Assembly: GCA_003241285.1 (NCBI GenBank)
Contig: QFOT01000100.1
Span: 1-8,243 of the forward strand
Source: Micavibrio aeruginosavorus
GTDB lineage: Bacteria > Pseudomonadota > Alphaproteobacteria > Micavibrionales > Micavibrionaceae
Length of the DNA: 8,243 nucleotides
Reading direction: 5' to 3'
Below the pieces are notes generated by a model. That model did not search any database, was not told the origin of the DNA, and saw nothing but the letters and a program-made list of their open reading frames with translations. Position 1 is the stretch's first letter; each line of letters starts with the position of its first letter. This document shows, one piece after another, positions 1 through 5,933 of this stretch. Position numbers and translations under genes: made by a program.

Positions 1-418
1 CCATCACGAAAATACCAAGAAAGCCGATCAAACAGGCGCGGATCAAGGCACCTATAATATAGCCGAGCAGGATTTCAGTCGCCGACAGGGGCGGCATTAA
101 AAGATCGACGATGTTTCCCTGAACTTTTGCAATAATCAAAGACGACGACGAATTTGCGAAGGAGTTCTGTATCATCGTCATCATCAAAAGGCCCGGCGCC
201 AGAAACTGCATATAAGGCACGCCGAAGACGATGCGATCTCCGCCTATCGAGATGGAGAATACGGTGAAAAACAAAGCCAGCGTTATTAGCGGCGCAAAGA
301 TCGTCTGAAAATAGACATTCAGAAAGCGTCCGACTTCCTTACTGATCAGGGTTTTGAGGCCGATCAGATTAAAGGAGCCGATAATTCGGGGTTGGATTTG
401 CGCATTGAGGTCTGACAT
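1..418 (-). CDS. ABC-2 type transporter permease, partial (C-terminus beyond the window)
   Basis: This is the inner-membrane permease subunit of an ABC-2 type exporter; the substrate cannot be told from the sequence. The reading frame runs leftwards from an ATG at 418-416 and leaves the window after 139 complete codons, so only the N-terminal half is present (full-length relatives have about 250-270 residues). A short cytoplasmic N-terminus (about residues 1-40, with the KEVGRF motif) precedes a first membrane segment at about 41-60 and a second around 70-85. Next comes a serine-rich stretch with SLIIAKVQGNIVDLLMPP (about 93-110), a signature I recall from the alphaproteobacterial YadH/NodJ-like permeases, then another hydrophobic segment at about 115-138. 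The ATP-binding partner is not visible. The Shine-Dalgarno sequence is weak (GAAAGA a few bases upstream). The gene is divergent from recX. Family assignment is firm; the transported substrate is unknown. Confidence 0.88.
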   Translation of the reverse strand, partial: MSDLNAQIQPRIIGSFNLIGLKTLISKEVGRFLNVYFQTIFAPLITLALFFTVFSISIGGDRIVFGVPYMQFLAPGLLMMTMIQNSFANSSSSLIIAKVQGNIVDLLMPPLSATEILLGYIIGALIRACLIGFLGIFVM

Positions 419-470
419 AATCTATCTTTCTGTGAAGCCACAAGGCTCTGTAAACTGGAATTAGCACGAC

Positions 471-1073
471 ATGGACGAAGAGGCAATTAGCATATCCGAC
501 CCTTCTTTCAAGCCTTCGGCGAAGAAGCGTAAAATTCCGAAAAAAATCACGGAAACTTATCTGATCAATTCCGGCAAGTTCTATCTGGAGCGTTTTCCGG
601 CATCGACCGAGCAATTTCGTCAGGTTATGACCCGCAAAATCCGCAAATCATGCAAAGAGCACCCTGAGCAATCGCCTGAAACCTGCTTTACCCATCTGGA
701 AGCGGTCATTACCAAGTTTCAGACTTTAGGCTTCCTGAACGATGAAGGCTATGCCATGGGCCTCAGCCGGTCTTTAAAAAACCGCGGCTGGCCTAGAAAC
801 CGGATAATTATGCGCCTGAGAGAAAAAGGGATCGCCGTAGAGTTGATTGATGCGACCGTTCCGCCCCCGGAGCCCGGTGATAACATCAAAGACGCCGCTT
901 TATGGATGAAGCGCAAAAAACTCGGAGCCTTTGCCACCAAGGAGAAGGCATTTGAGAAAGCGCTGGCGTCTCTCGCCCGCGCCGGATTTGATTATCACTC
1001 GGCCTCAAAAGTTTTGCAGATGACAAAAGAGGAAGCTGATGAATTATTGAATTCTGCTAGCCGGGAATATTAA
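471..1073 (+). CDS. recX: RecX family regulatory protein
   Basis: RecX is a small cytoplasmic protein that binds RecA filaments and limits recombinase activity. This 200-residue protein has a basic N-terminal tail (residues 10-25, lysine-rich), then the family pattern of three-helix repeats: KITETYLINSGKFYLERF (25-42), the FQTLGFLNDEGYAMGLSRSL block (83-102) and RGWPRNRIIMRLREKGI (105-121). GWP and the LREKGI helix are the wording I associate with alphaproteobacterial RecX. The C-terminal repeat (about 138-195) is more divergent but keeps the helical character, ending FDYHSASKVLQ. The ATG at 471 is the first possible start after an in-frame TAG at 462-464; GGAA lies about 10 nt upstream. recA is not in the window, which is common for this class. 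A possible sigma-70-like promoter, TTGGAT (392-397), 18 bp, CATAAT (416-421), overlaps the start of the divergent permease gene. No LexA-type GTTC-N7-GTTC site is visible upstream. The 3' end overlaps the convergent kinase gene by 30 bp. Confidence 0.88.
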   Translation: MDEEAISISDPSFKPSAKKRKIPKKITETYLINSGKFYLERFPASTEQFRQVMTRKIRKSCKEHPEQSPETCFTHLEAVITKFQTLGFLNDEGYAMGLSRSLKNRGWPRNRIIMRLREKGIAVELIDATVPPPEPGDNIKDAALWMKRKKLGAFATKEKAFEKALASLARAGFDYHSASKVLQMTKEEADELLNSASREY

Positions 1074-3563
1074 AGACGCCGTCGTCCCGATGCCTTTTTG
1101 AGACAGGATTTCCAGTTTGCCGCCGTGAAGCTTGAGCAGAGAATGCACAAGGCTCAAACCCAAACCTGCGCCGCCTGTGCCCTTATCCAGACGTCCATCA
1201 ACAAGGCCGAAAGGTTTTGTCGCGCGATCTATCTGTTCCTGACTTAAGCCTACGCCTGTATCTGTGACAGATATTTTCAGATTGCCCGAACTTTCGATCT
1301 CGGCGTTCAATGTAATTCTTCCGCCCACAGGTGTAAATTTTGCCGCGTTAGATAGAAGATTGAGCAGCATTTGTTTTACGGCGACTTCCTCGGCAATCAT
1401 TTTAGGAAGATTGTCTGGTACCATATCTATGACCGTCAGATTATTCTGATTGATCTTACTTTTGCTCAGATCAAGGCACAGGCTCGTAATTTTCCTGATA
1501 TCGACCATGCTCTCATTGAGCTCGCGCTCTCCGGCGTCTATCCGTGAGATGTCCAAGATCTGATTGATGATACCTAGAAGATGCTTTCCGCTATCATAAA
1601 TATTTCCGGCATACTCGGTATAAGATTTTGGCTCGATAGGACCGAACACCTCGTTTTTGATGATTTCCGAAAAGCCGATTATCGAATTAAGCGGCGTCCG
1701 TAATTCGTGGCTGATATTTGCCAGAAATTCCGACTTTGCCCGGCTGGCCATATCAGAATGCATCTTGGCTTCTTTAAGCTGGACCTCGCCTTCCTTGCGC
1801 TGGGTGATATCCTCGATGCTGCCCTCATAGTACAAAACATTTGAGAAGCCGTCCAATACGGCCCGGAAATTTTCCCTTACCCAAATCTCCTCGCCATCGC
1901 GGCGGCGGGCCTTTGCTTCATAGAAAGAAGTATTAGCTGTACCGGATGATCGGCTTTTCAGATATTGCGCCCTATCCTGCGGATCGACAAAAAGGTCTTC
2001 ATGCGCATTGTGCACGAGCCGTACCATGTCCTCCGGCGTATCATAGCCAAAAATACGCGCCAAGGCTGGGTTAGCAGAAAGGAATTGCCCCTCCGACGTC
2101 AATTGATAGATACCACCCGCCGCATTTTCCCAGATTGTTTTATACTTACGCTCGGCTTCATTCAGCGCCTGCTCCGCTCTCTGTCTTTCCTCAACGTCAG
2201 TAAAGCTTCCCATTACGCGCAAATTGCGCGCCTCGTCCTGACGAAGCATTGACACGACCATTTCAACCGAGCGGCAAGTCCCATCGATAGTGCGAAGTTT
2301 CGTAAGAACTCTATATGCCGTGCGCTGTCCCTTCGCCAGCAAAGCGATATTAAGTTTTTGCTCCTCCTGATCGGGTGGAAATATCATCTCTATGATGTTT
2401 CCACCCATTGAAGTTTCAAGATCAAATCCCGTGATTTTCGTCCATGCTTCGTTGAGGAACATAATATCACCGCTCGGAGAGACTTCGAATATAGCATCAC
2501 TGATTGCATTGATGATCGCATAGTTCTCCCTTTCAGATTTCCTCAAAGTCTGAAAAAGTTTTTCTCGCTCGCGTATCTGGTCGTTTAACTCTTCATTTTT
2601 TTCAGCAAGGTCTGCGTTAACCTTGGAAAGGATTTTCGATTTGTTGAAATTATTTGAAACGTAAAACCATACAATAACCGTAACGACAATACCAAATCCG
2701 GCTATAAGCCAAGAGAGAAGCTCTAAGATCGAGTTACTGGTTTTCTTGAAAACAACCTGAACTTGTATCGGCTTATTCGCAAAAACGACTTCAAAATTAT
2801 ATTGGAAATTCTGCCCAATAGAAATGAAATCTCCTTTTGTATCTTCCAGAAAAAATAAAATCGCTTTGCTAGAGTTATCCCAGAAAACAGTTTTCGATAC
2901 ATAATTGGTTGATAAAATCTGCTCACGATTTAAAACCTTATCGATTGCCGTAAAGCCAGCCAGATAGCCAATTGTTTTTTGCTGTACATTCTTAACAGCC
3001 TTGACGATAGCAAAGCTTCGGGTTTGAACGATACCTTTCTCTTCATGCATTGCCGATCTTGTCGTATCGGCGATGTAGAGGAATATATCGGGCTGGGACT
3101 TAGCCTGATTTAAGATTGCAGAAACAATCTTAGTATTCACCGTTATTTTCTGATCACTAAAGTTGGTGTCCTTTAAATCCAAGGACAAAGACGGCGTTTC
3201 CAGCGGAATCCACAGTATGGAATCAAACCCTTTGGTATTAATACGCGCCGTGACAGGACTGATGACAAAGCTGCCTGCCTCATTCAATGAATAATTTTGA
3301 AAGGCTAGCGTGAAATCAGCCATCGTGTCGTGAAAGTCTTTGATTTTCTCGACTACAACTTGTTTCGTGCTAGCTCCAGATTTTTGATAATCATCTTTTA
3401 ATATCTGGGAAACAAATAATTGAACCGTCCAGAATGAAGCCACGGTTAGGATAATGCCATTCGCCAAAACCATGATATGGACCATATGATCTTTCAACCA
3501 TGTCCATATGTCCAATTGGGAGCTTCGATTGGTAGAATTATGCGTTTGCTTGGCCATCATCAT
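1044..3563 (-). CDS. Membrane-bound two-PAS sensor histidine kinase (PleC/DivJ-like DHp), orphan
   Basis: An 839-residue inner-membrane histidine kinase. In order: cytoplasmic N-terminus, membrane segment about 27-53, extracytoplasmic sensor about 54-280, second membrane segment about 283-303, coiled-coil linker about 310-345, PAS domain 1 about 346-460, PAS domain 2 (with a PAC-like tail) about 470-592, DHp about 605-680, ATPase about 690-835. The phospho-acceptor is His619 in SEFLANISHELRTPLNSIIG; the N box is around Asn735-Asn739, G1 is DTGVGL at 768-773 and G2 is GTGGAGLGL at 795-803, so the catalytic machinery looks intact. The DHp continues FGPIEPKSYTEYAGNIYDSG, close to the PleC/DivJ type as I remember it. 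The sensor has a CHASE-like layout (GFDSILWIPLE at 112-122, IGYLAGFTAIDKVL at 198-211), a tentative call. There is no receiver domain and no neighbouring regulator, so the partner is encoded elsewhere. Three ATGs in a row (MMM) make the exact start uncertain by two codons. The sensor-coding half is clearly more AT-rich than the kinase half. Confidence 0.93.
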   Translation of the reverse strand: MMMAKQTHNSTNRSSQLDIWTWLKDHMVHIMVLANGIILTVASFWTVQLFVSQILKDDYQKSGASTKQVVVEKIKDFHDTMADFTLAFQNYSLNEAGSFVISPVTARINTKGFDSILWIPLETPSLSLDLKDTNFSDQKITVNTKIVSAILNQAKSQPDIFLYIADTTRSAMHEEKGIVQTRSFAIVKAVKNVQQKTIGYLAGFTAIDKVLNREQILSTNYVSKTVFWDNSSKAILFFLEDTKGDFISIGQNFQYNFEVVFANKPIQVQVVFKKTSNSILELLSWLIAGFGIVVTVIVWFYVSNNFNKSKILSKVNADLAEKNEELNDQIREREKLFQTLRKSERENYAIINAISDAIFEVSPSGDIMFLNEAWTKITGFDLETSMGGNIIEMIFPPDQEEQKLNIALLAKGQRTAYRVLTKLRTIDGTCRSVEMVVSMLRQDEARNLRVMGSFTDVEERQRAEQALNEAERKYKTIWENAAGGIYQLTSEGQFLSANPALARIFGYDTPEDMVRLVHNAHEDLFVDPQDRAQYLKSRSSGTANTSFYEAKARRRDGEEIWVRENFRAVLDGFSNVLYYEGSIEDITQRKEGEVQLKEAKMHSDMASRAKSEFLANISHELRTPLNSIIGFSEIIKNEVFGPIEPKSYTEYAGNIYDSGKHLLGIINQILDISRIDAGERELNESMVDIRKITSLCLDLSKSKINQNNLTVIDMVPDNLPKMIAEEVAVKQMLLNLLSNAAKFTPVGGRITLNAEIESSGNLKISVTDTGVGLSQEQIDRATKPFGLVDGRLDKGTGGAGLGLSLVHSLLKLHGGKLEILSQKGIGTTASLIFPASRIQ

Positions 3564-3580
3564 TACATGTCTAAATTCAA

Positions 3581-3617
3581 ACTATAATTTGCCTGAATAC
3601 TGTTAAGTATCTGCTAA
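3581..3617 (-). promoter_or_regulatory. Putative kinase promoter with a CtrA-like box at -35
   Basis: Reading leftwards towards the kinase gene, TTAG-CAGATAC-TTAAC (3617-3602) matches the CtrA consensus TTAA-N7-TTAAC at 8 of 9 specified positions. Fifteen bases further on is TATAGT (3586-3581), 5 of 6 with the -10 consensus. No good -35 hexamer exists at the right distance, and the box sits where one should be, the arrangement known for CtrA-activated promoters in Caulobacter. The predicted transcription start would leave a leader of only about 10 nt before the first kinase ATG. The match is motif-based only. Confidence 0.35.
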
Positions 3618-3660
3618 TATTGGATTTTCATAAATGAAAACATTAGCTTTTATTGCTAAT
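3612..3660. repeat. Clustered dyads in the kinase/phasin intergenic region
   Basis: TGCTAAT occurs at 3612-3618 and again at 3654-3660, 42 bp apart (about four helical turns). The inverted form ATTAGC lies at 3642-3647, so it can pair with either copy. Between them, TTTTCATAAATGAAAA (3625-3640) is a perfect 7-bp inverted repeat around AA. The whole could be an operator array or two mutually exclusive hairpins; there is no T-tract, so it is not a terminator. Confidence 0.55.
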
Positions 3661-3684
3661 GTCGCCCAAGAAGTGATATGTTTC

Positions 3685-3700
3685 TTAAAATTTCTTTAAC
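3685..3700 (+). promoter_or_regulatory. Perfect CtrA-box match upstream of phasin
   Basis: TTAAAATTTCTTTAAC is an exact TTAA-N7-TTAAC match, the binding consensus of the alphaproteobacterial response regulator CtrA. It ends 23 nt before the phasin ATG. A possible -10 element (TAAAAT, 3686-3691) lies inside it, so if the site is real and that -10 is used, binding would more likely repress than activate. AT-richness of the gap raises the chance of a random match, although the full nine-position match is still unexpected in 160 bp. Confidence 0.4.
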
Positions 3701-3712
3701 AGATAAAGCCCT

Positions 3713-3716
3713 GGAG
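3713..3716 (+). promoter_or_regulatory. Ribosome binding site of the phasin gene
   Basis: GGAG lies 7 nt before the ATG at 3724, a well-spaced Shine-Dalgarno sequence that supports this start. Confidence 0.65.
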
Positions 3717-3723
3717 CAAACTG

Positions 3724-4170
3724 ATGACCAAGAATCCTTTCTTTGATAACTGGCTGAAGGTAGATTTTACCACCCCTATTCCGGGTTTTGGTGGAGCTCC
3801 AGTCGACATGAAAAACATCATGGAATCTGGTCGCAAAACTTTTCAGGCGATTACAGAAGCCCAGCAGATTGCGCTTGAAAGCATGCAGACTATTGCACAA
3901 CGCCAGACAGAAATATTGTCTCAATTTGTGCAAGATCAGTCCGCCATAGCCCGCGACATTGCAAACGAAGGCACTCCGGAAGAAAAAATTGCCCGCTCTG
4001 CTGAGCTTTTTGGCAAGGCTTTCGAAAAAACGGTTTCAAGCTCTCGCGAAGTTGCTGATATTTTGAATAAATCAGCACGTGAAGCGAGTGATATCATCAA
4101 TAATCGTGTCAAAGGCGCGATTAACGAAATTAAAACAACGGTCGAAGAGGCATCTTCTAAAGCCGCCTAA
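3724..4170 (+). CDS. Phasin family protein (Phasin_2 type)
   Basis: Phasins are small amphipathic helical proteins that coat polyhydroxyalkanoate granules; some relatives have other or unknown roles. This one has 148 residues, within the usual range. After an N-terminal segment with NPFFDNWLKVDF (4-15) and a Pro/Gly-rich stretch (18-26), the rest is predicted almost wholly helical: KNIMESGRKTFQAITEAQQIALESMQTIAQRQTEIL (30-65) is the recognisable Phasin_2 pattern, followed by more heptad-like helix (85-143) and an Ala/Lys-rich tail ending SSKAA. There is no signal peptide or membrane segment. It has a good Shine-Dalgarno sequence and its own intrinsic terminator, so it is probably transcribed on its own at a substantial level. 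No PHA synthase, depolymerase or phaR lies in the window, so a role at PHA granules is inferred from family only. Upstream it shares a 160-bp regulatory region with the divergent kinase. Confidence 0.87.
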   Translation: MTKNPFFDNWLKVDFTTPIPGFGGAPVDMKNIMESGRKTFQAITEAQQIALESMQTIAQRQTEILSQFVQDQSAIARDIANEGTPEEKIARSAELFGKAFEKTVSSSREVADILNKSAREASDIINNRVKGAINEIKTTVEEASSKAA

Positions 4171-4187
4171 AATAAAAAGATAATCTT

Positions 4188-4224
4188 AAAAGGATGGAAG
4201 TCTTTCTGATTTCCATCTTTTTTT
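4188..4224 (+). terminator. Intrinsic terminator after the phasin gene
   Basis: GATGGAA (4193-4199) pairs perfectly with TTCCATC (4211-4217), with a G-T pair possible on each side and an 11-nt loop. The stem is followed at once by seven T (4218-4224) and preceded by an A-run (4188-4191). It starts about 20 nt after the phasin stop codon and lies only 19 nt before the csaA ATG. Confidence 0.85.
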
Positions 4225-4243
4225 ATGACTAGAGAACATATAG

Positions 4244-4579
4244 ATGACTATTTCTTACGAAGATTTTCTGAAAGTCGATATACGTGCCGGCACCATCATA
4301 GAGGCCAGCGAATTTCCTGAAGCACGTCGCCCGGCATATAAGCTGACGATCGATTTTGGCCCTGAAATCGGCATTAAAAAATCATCCGCCCAGATTACCG
4401 GTCACTATCAATTATCAGAACTTGCAGGCCTGCAAATACAGGCTGTTGTAAATTTCCCGCCAAAGCAGATCGGCAAATTCATGTCGGAAGTTCTGGTGCT
4501 GGGCTTTTCAGATGAAAAAGGGAATATCGTTTTATCACGCCCTGACCGCCAAGTGCCAAACGGTCAGCCTCTGCATTAA
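4244..4579 (+). CDS. csaA: CsaA-like tRNA-binding-domain protein
   Basis: CsaA proteins are short, stand-alone versions of the OB-fold tRNA-binding domain found at the C-terminus of some methionyl-tRNA synthetases; in Bacillus a chaperone-like role in protein export has been proposed. The 111-residue length is typical. Recognisable parts are YEDFLKVDIRAGTIIEASEFPEARRPAYKL (5-34), IGIKKSSAQIT (42-52), the VNFPPKQIGKFMSEVLVLGF block (69-88) and the terminal VLSRPDRQVPNGQPLH (96-111), which match the family closely from memory. AGAGAA about 7 nt before the ATG is a usable ribosome binding site. Only 19 nt separate it from the phasin terminator, too little for a full promoter, so its transcripts must come from terminator read-through or from a promoter inside the phasin gene or the terminator. 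Its stop codon interlocks with that of the convergent EnvZ-like kinase (shared TTAA at 4576-4579). Confidence 0.92.
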   Translation: MTISYEDFLKVDIRAGTIIEASEFPEARRPAYKLTIDFGPEIGIKKSSAQITGHYQLSELAGLQIQAVVNFPPKQIGKFMSEVLVLGFSDEKGNIVLSRPDRQVPNGQPLH

Positions 4580-5925
4580 ACCGGCAGATTTATTACAGCT
4601 CTTACGCCGCCATGACGGCTTTCTTCAAGCCATAACTGACCGCCATGCGAGTGAATAATGTCACGTGCAATGGGCAAACCTAGCCCAACGCCACCCGTAG
4701 CGGCATTGCGTGATGTATCGGCACGGAAGAACGGCTTAAAAACTTCTTCGCGCAAATTCTCAGGAATTCCGGAACCATTATCCTCAATAGAAATTATAAT
4801 CTCATCATTTTCGCGCGAAGCCTCTATCCATATTTTATCGGCATGCTTTTCAGCATTGGAAATAAGGTTTTGCAATACCCGCTCAAATGCTATCGGCCTT
4901 AGTGATATATAAAGATCACCCGCCAGATCATCCTCGACACTCTTGCCATGACGCTTGACCGTGGCAATTTGTTTAGAAATCAATTCTTTCAGATCAACTC
5001 TTTCAACCGGCTCTCGGCCTTCGCCGCGCACAAACTCCAGATAGGAATTAATCATTCGCTCCATGTCACTGACATCGCCTTTCAGCGCTTCCCTGTCGTC
5101 ACCTTCCGGCAGCATCGAAAGTCCCAATTTCAACCGTGTCAGGGGGGTTCGCAGATCATGAGAAATGCCAGCCAGCATCGTCGTCCTTTGCTCGATCTGG
5201 CGGCGAATGCGCTCGTGCATGCTGATAAAGGCGCGCGCTGCAGACCGTACTTCCCGTGCCCCTTCCGGCTTGAAAGTCGGTATATCCCTCCCCATGCCGA
5301 GCCTCTCTGCGGCAATAGCCAGCCTGTGGATAGGCCTGATCTGGTTTCTCATGAAAATAACTGCGATCGTAAATAAAACCAGCGACGAACCGATCATCCA
5401 GAGCAAGAAGATATAGGCTGACGTTGAAAACAGCCTGCGCTCCAGAACATAGACATGAAATACGCCCCATGGCATTTGTATGCTGATATCAGCCCATTTA
5501 TCTTCCGGTCCGAAAGAAAGATAGAATGGCCTACCAACGTATTTTTCTAATTGATAGGAAAGAGCCTCGGCAGATAAAGGCTCCCATGTCCCCGATGTTT
5601 CGACACCCGGCGTAATAATTCTTCCCGGCTCCGCCGTGATAATCAGATCAAGCTTTTTTTCGCCGAGTATCCTTAGGCTGGCCAGAAGATTTGGATCATA
5701 CTGATCGCCCATCATATCGGCAAAAATGCCGATTTCCCCCGCAACGGCAAACGCCATCCGCGAGGCTACTTTTCTCCAGTGATTATCGACGAAGACGATC
5801 GTCACAACGACCTGAAACAACAAAACAGGGATAACTATAATCAAAAGAGATCGCGCAAATAACGTACGCGGCAGTATTTTACGCATCCAGTACCATGGAT
5901 TGAAGTATTTAAGACGTAACTTCAT
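4576..5925 (-). CDS. EnvZ-like sensor histidine kinase (partner of the adjacent OmpR/PetR-type regulator)
   Basis: A 449-residue inner-membrane kinase that should autophosphorylate and pass phosphate to the regulator encoded just upstream. Layout: membrane segment 1 about 24-46, periplasmic domain about 47-168, membrane segment 2 about 170-192, HAMP about 193-246, DHp from about 247, ATPase from about 340. The phospho-acceptor is His256 in AGISHDLRTPLTRLKL. The N box is NLISNAEKH (353-361), G1 is EDNGSGIP (381-388), the F box is FKPFFRAD (396-403) and G2 is TGGVGLGL (410-417), so all catalytic motifs are present. The wording FKPEGAREVRSAARAF in HAMP and the short DHp place it with alphaproteobacterial EnvZ-like kinases. 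The ATG at 5925-5923 overlaps the regulator's stop (ATGA), and an in-frame TGA just upstream excludes an earlier start. AAGGAG (5933-5928) lies only 2 nt before this ATG; the next in-frame ATG is codon 14. The stimulus is not evident. Confidence 0.94.
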   Translation of the reverse strand: MKLRLKYFNPWYWMRKILPRTLFARSLLIIVIPVLLFQVVVTIVFVDNHWRKVASRMAFAVAGEIGIFADMMGDQYDPNLLASLRILGEKKLDLIITAEPGRIITPGVETSGTWEPLSAEALSYQLEKYVGRPFYLSFGPEDKWADISIQMPWGVFHVYVLERRLFSTSAYIFLLWMIGSSLVLFTIAVIFMRNQIRPIHRLAIAAERLGMGRDIPTFKPEGAREVRSAARAFISMHERIRRQIEQRTTMLAGISHDLRTPLTRLKLGLSMLPEGDDREALKGDVSDMERMINSYLEFVRGEGREPVERVDLKELISKQIATVKRHGKSVEDDLAGDLYISLRPIAFERVLQNLISNAEKHADKIWIEASRENDEIIISIEDNGSGIPENLREEVFKPFFRADTSRNAATGGVGLGLPIARDIIHSHGGQLWLEESRHGGVRAVINLPV

Positions 5926-5933
5926 GACTCCTT
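5922..5933 (-). promoter_or_regulatory. ATGA start/stop overlap with closely placed Shine-Dalgarno
   Basis: The regulator's TGA (5924-5922) overlaps the kinase's ATG (5925-5923). AAGGAG (5933-5928) is a strong Shine-Dalgarno sequence inside the regulator's last codons but only 2 nt before the ATG, shorter than the usual 5-9 nt. This fits translational coupling by ribosomes finishing the regulator. Confidence 0.7.

Noticed and set aside
419..470. LexA/SOS box upstream of recX
   Set aside because: No GTTC-N7-GTTC or close variant is present in the gap; the small AGCC-ACAA-GGCT dyad (436-447) is too short to interpret.
369..614. Minus-strand open frame of 81 codons across the permease/recX gap
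   Set aside because: It runs antisense through the well-supported recX N-terminus and the start of the permease gene and shows no family pattern.
1044..3563. Hybrid kinase or phage/defence-related sensor
   Set aside because: The protein ends directly after the ATPase domain, with no receiver, Hpt or effector domain, and no defence-type gene lies nearby.
3625..3640. TTTTCATAAATGAAAA dyad as an intrinsic terminator
   Set aside because: The stem is AT-rich, no T-tract follows, and it lies between two divergent promoters where a terminator has no purpose.
3732..3736. GANTC (CcrM methylation) site just inside the phasin gene, as support for cell-cycle control
   Set aside because: GANTC pentamers occur at several other places in the window, including inside coding sequence, so this one carries little weight.
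5156..5470. Open frames on both strands inside the EnvZ-like kinase (5156-5470 minus, 5165-5416 plus, 4948-5376 plus)
   Set aside because: All are out-of-frame or antisense readings of conserved HAMP and DHp coding sequence, with no recognisable protein features.
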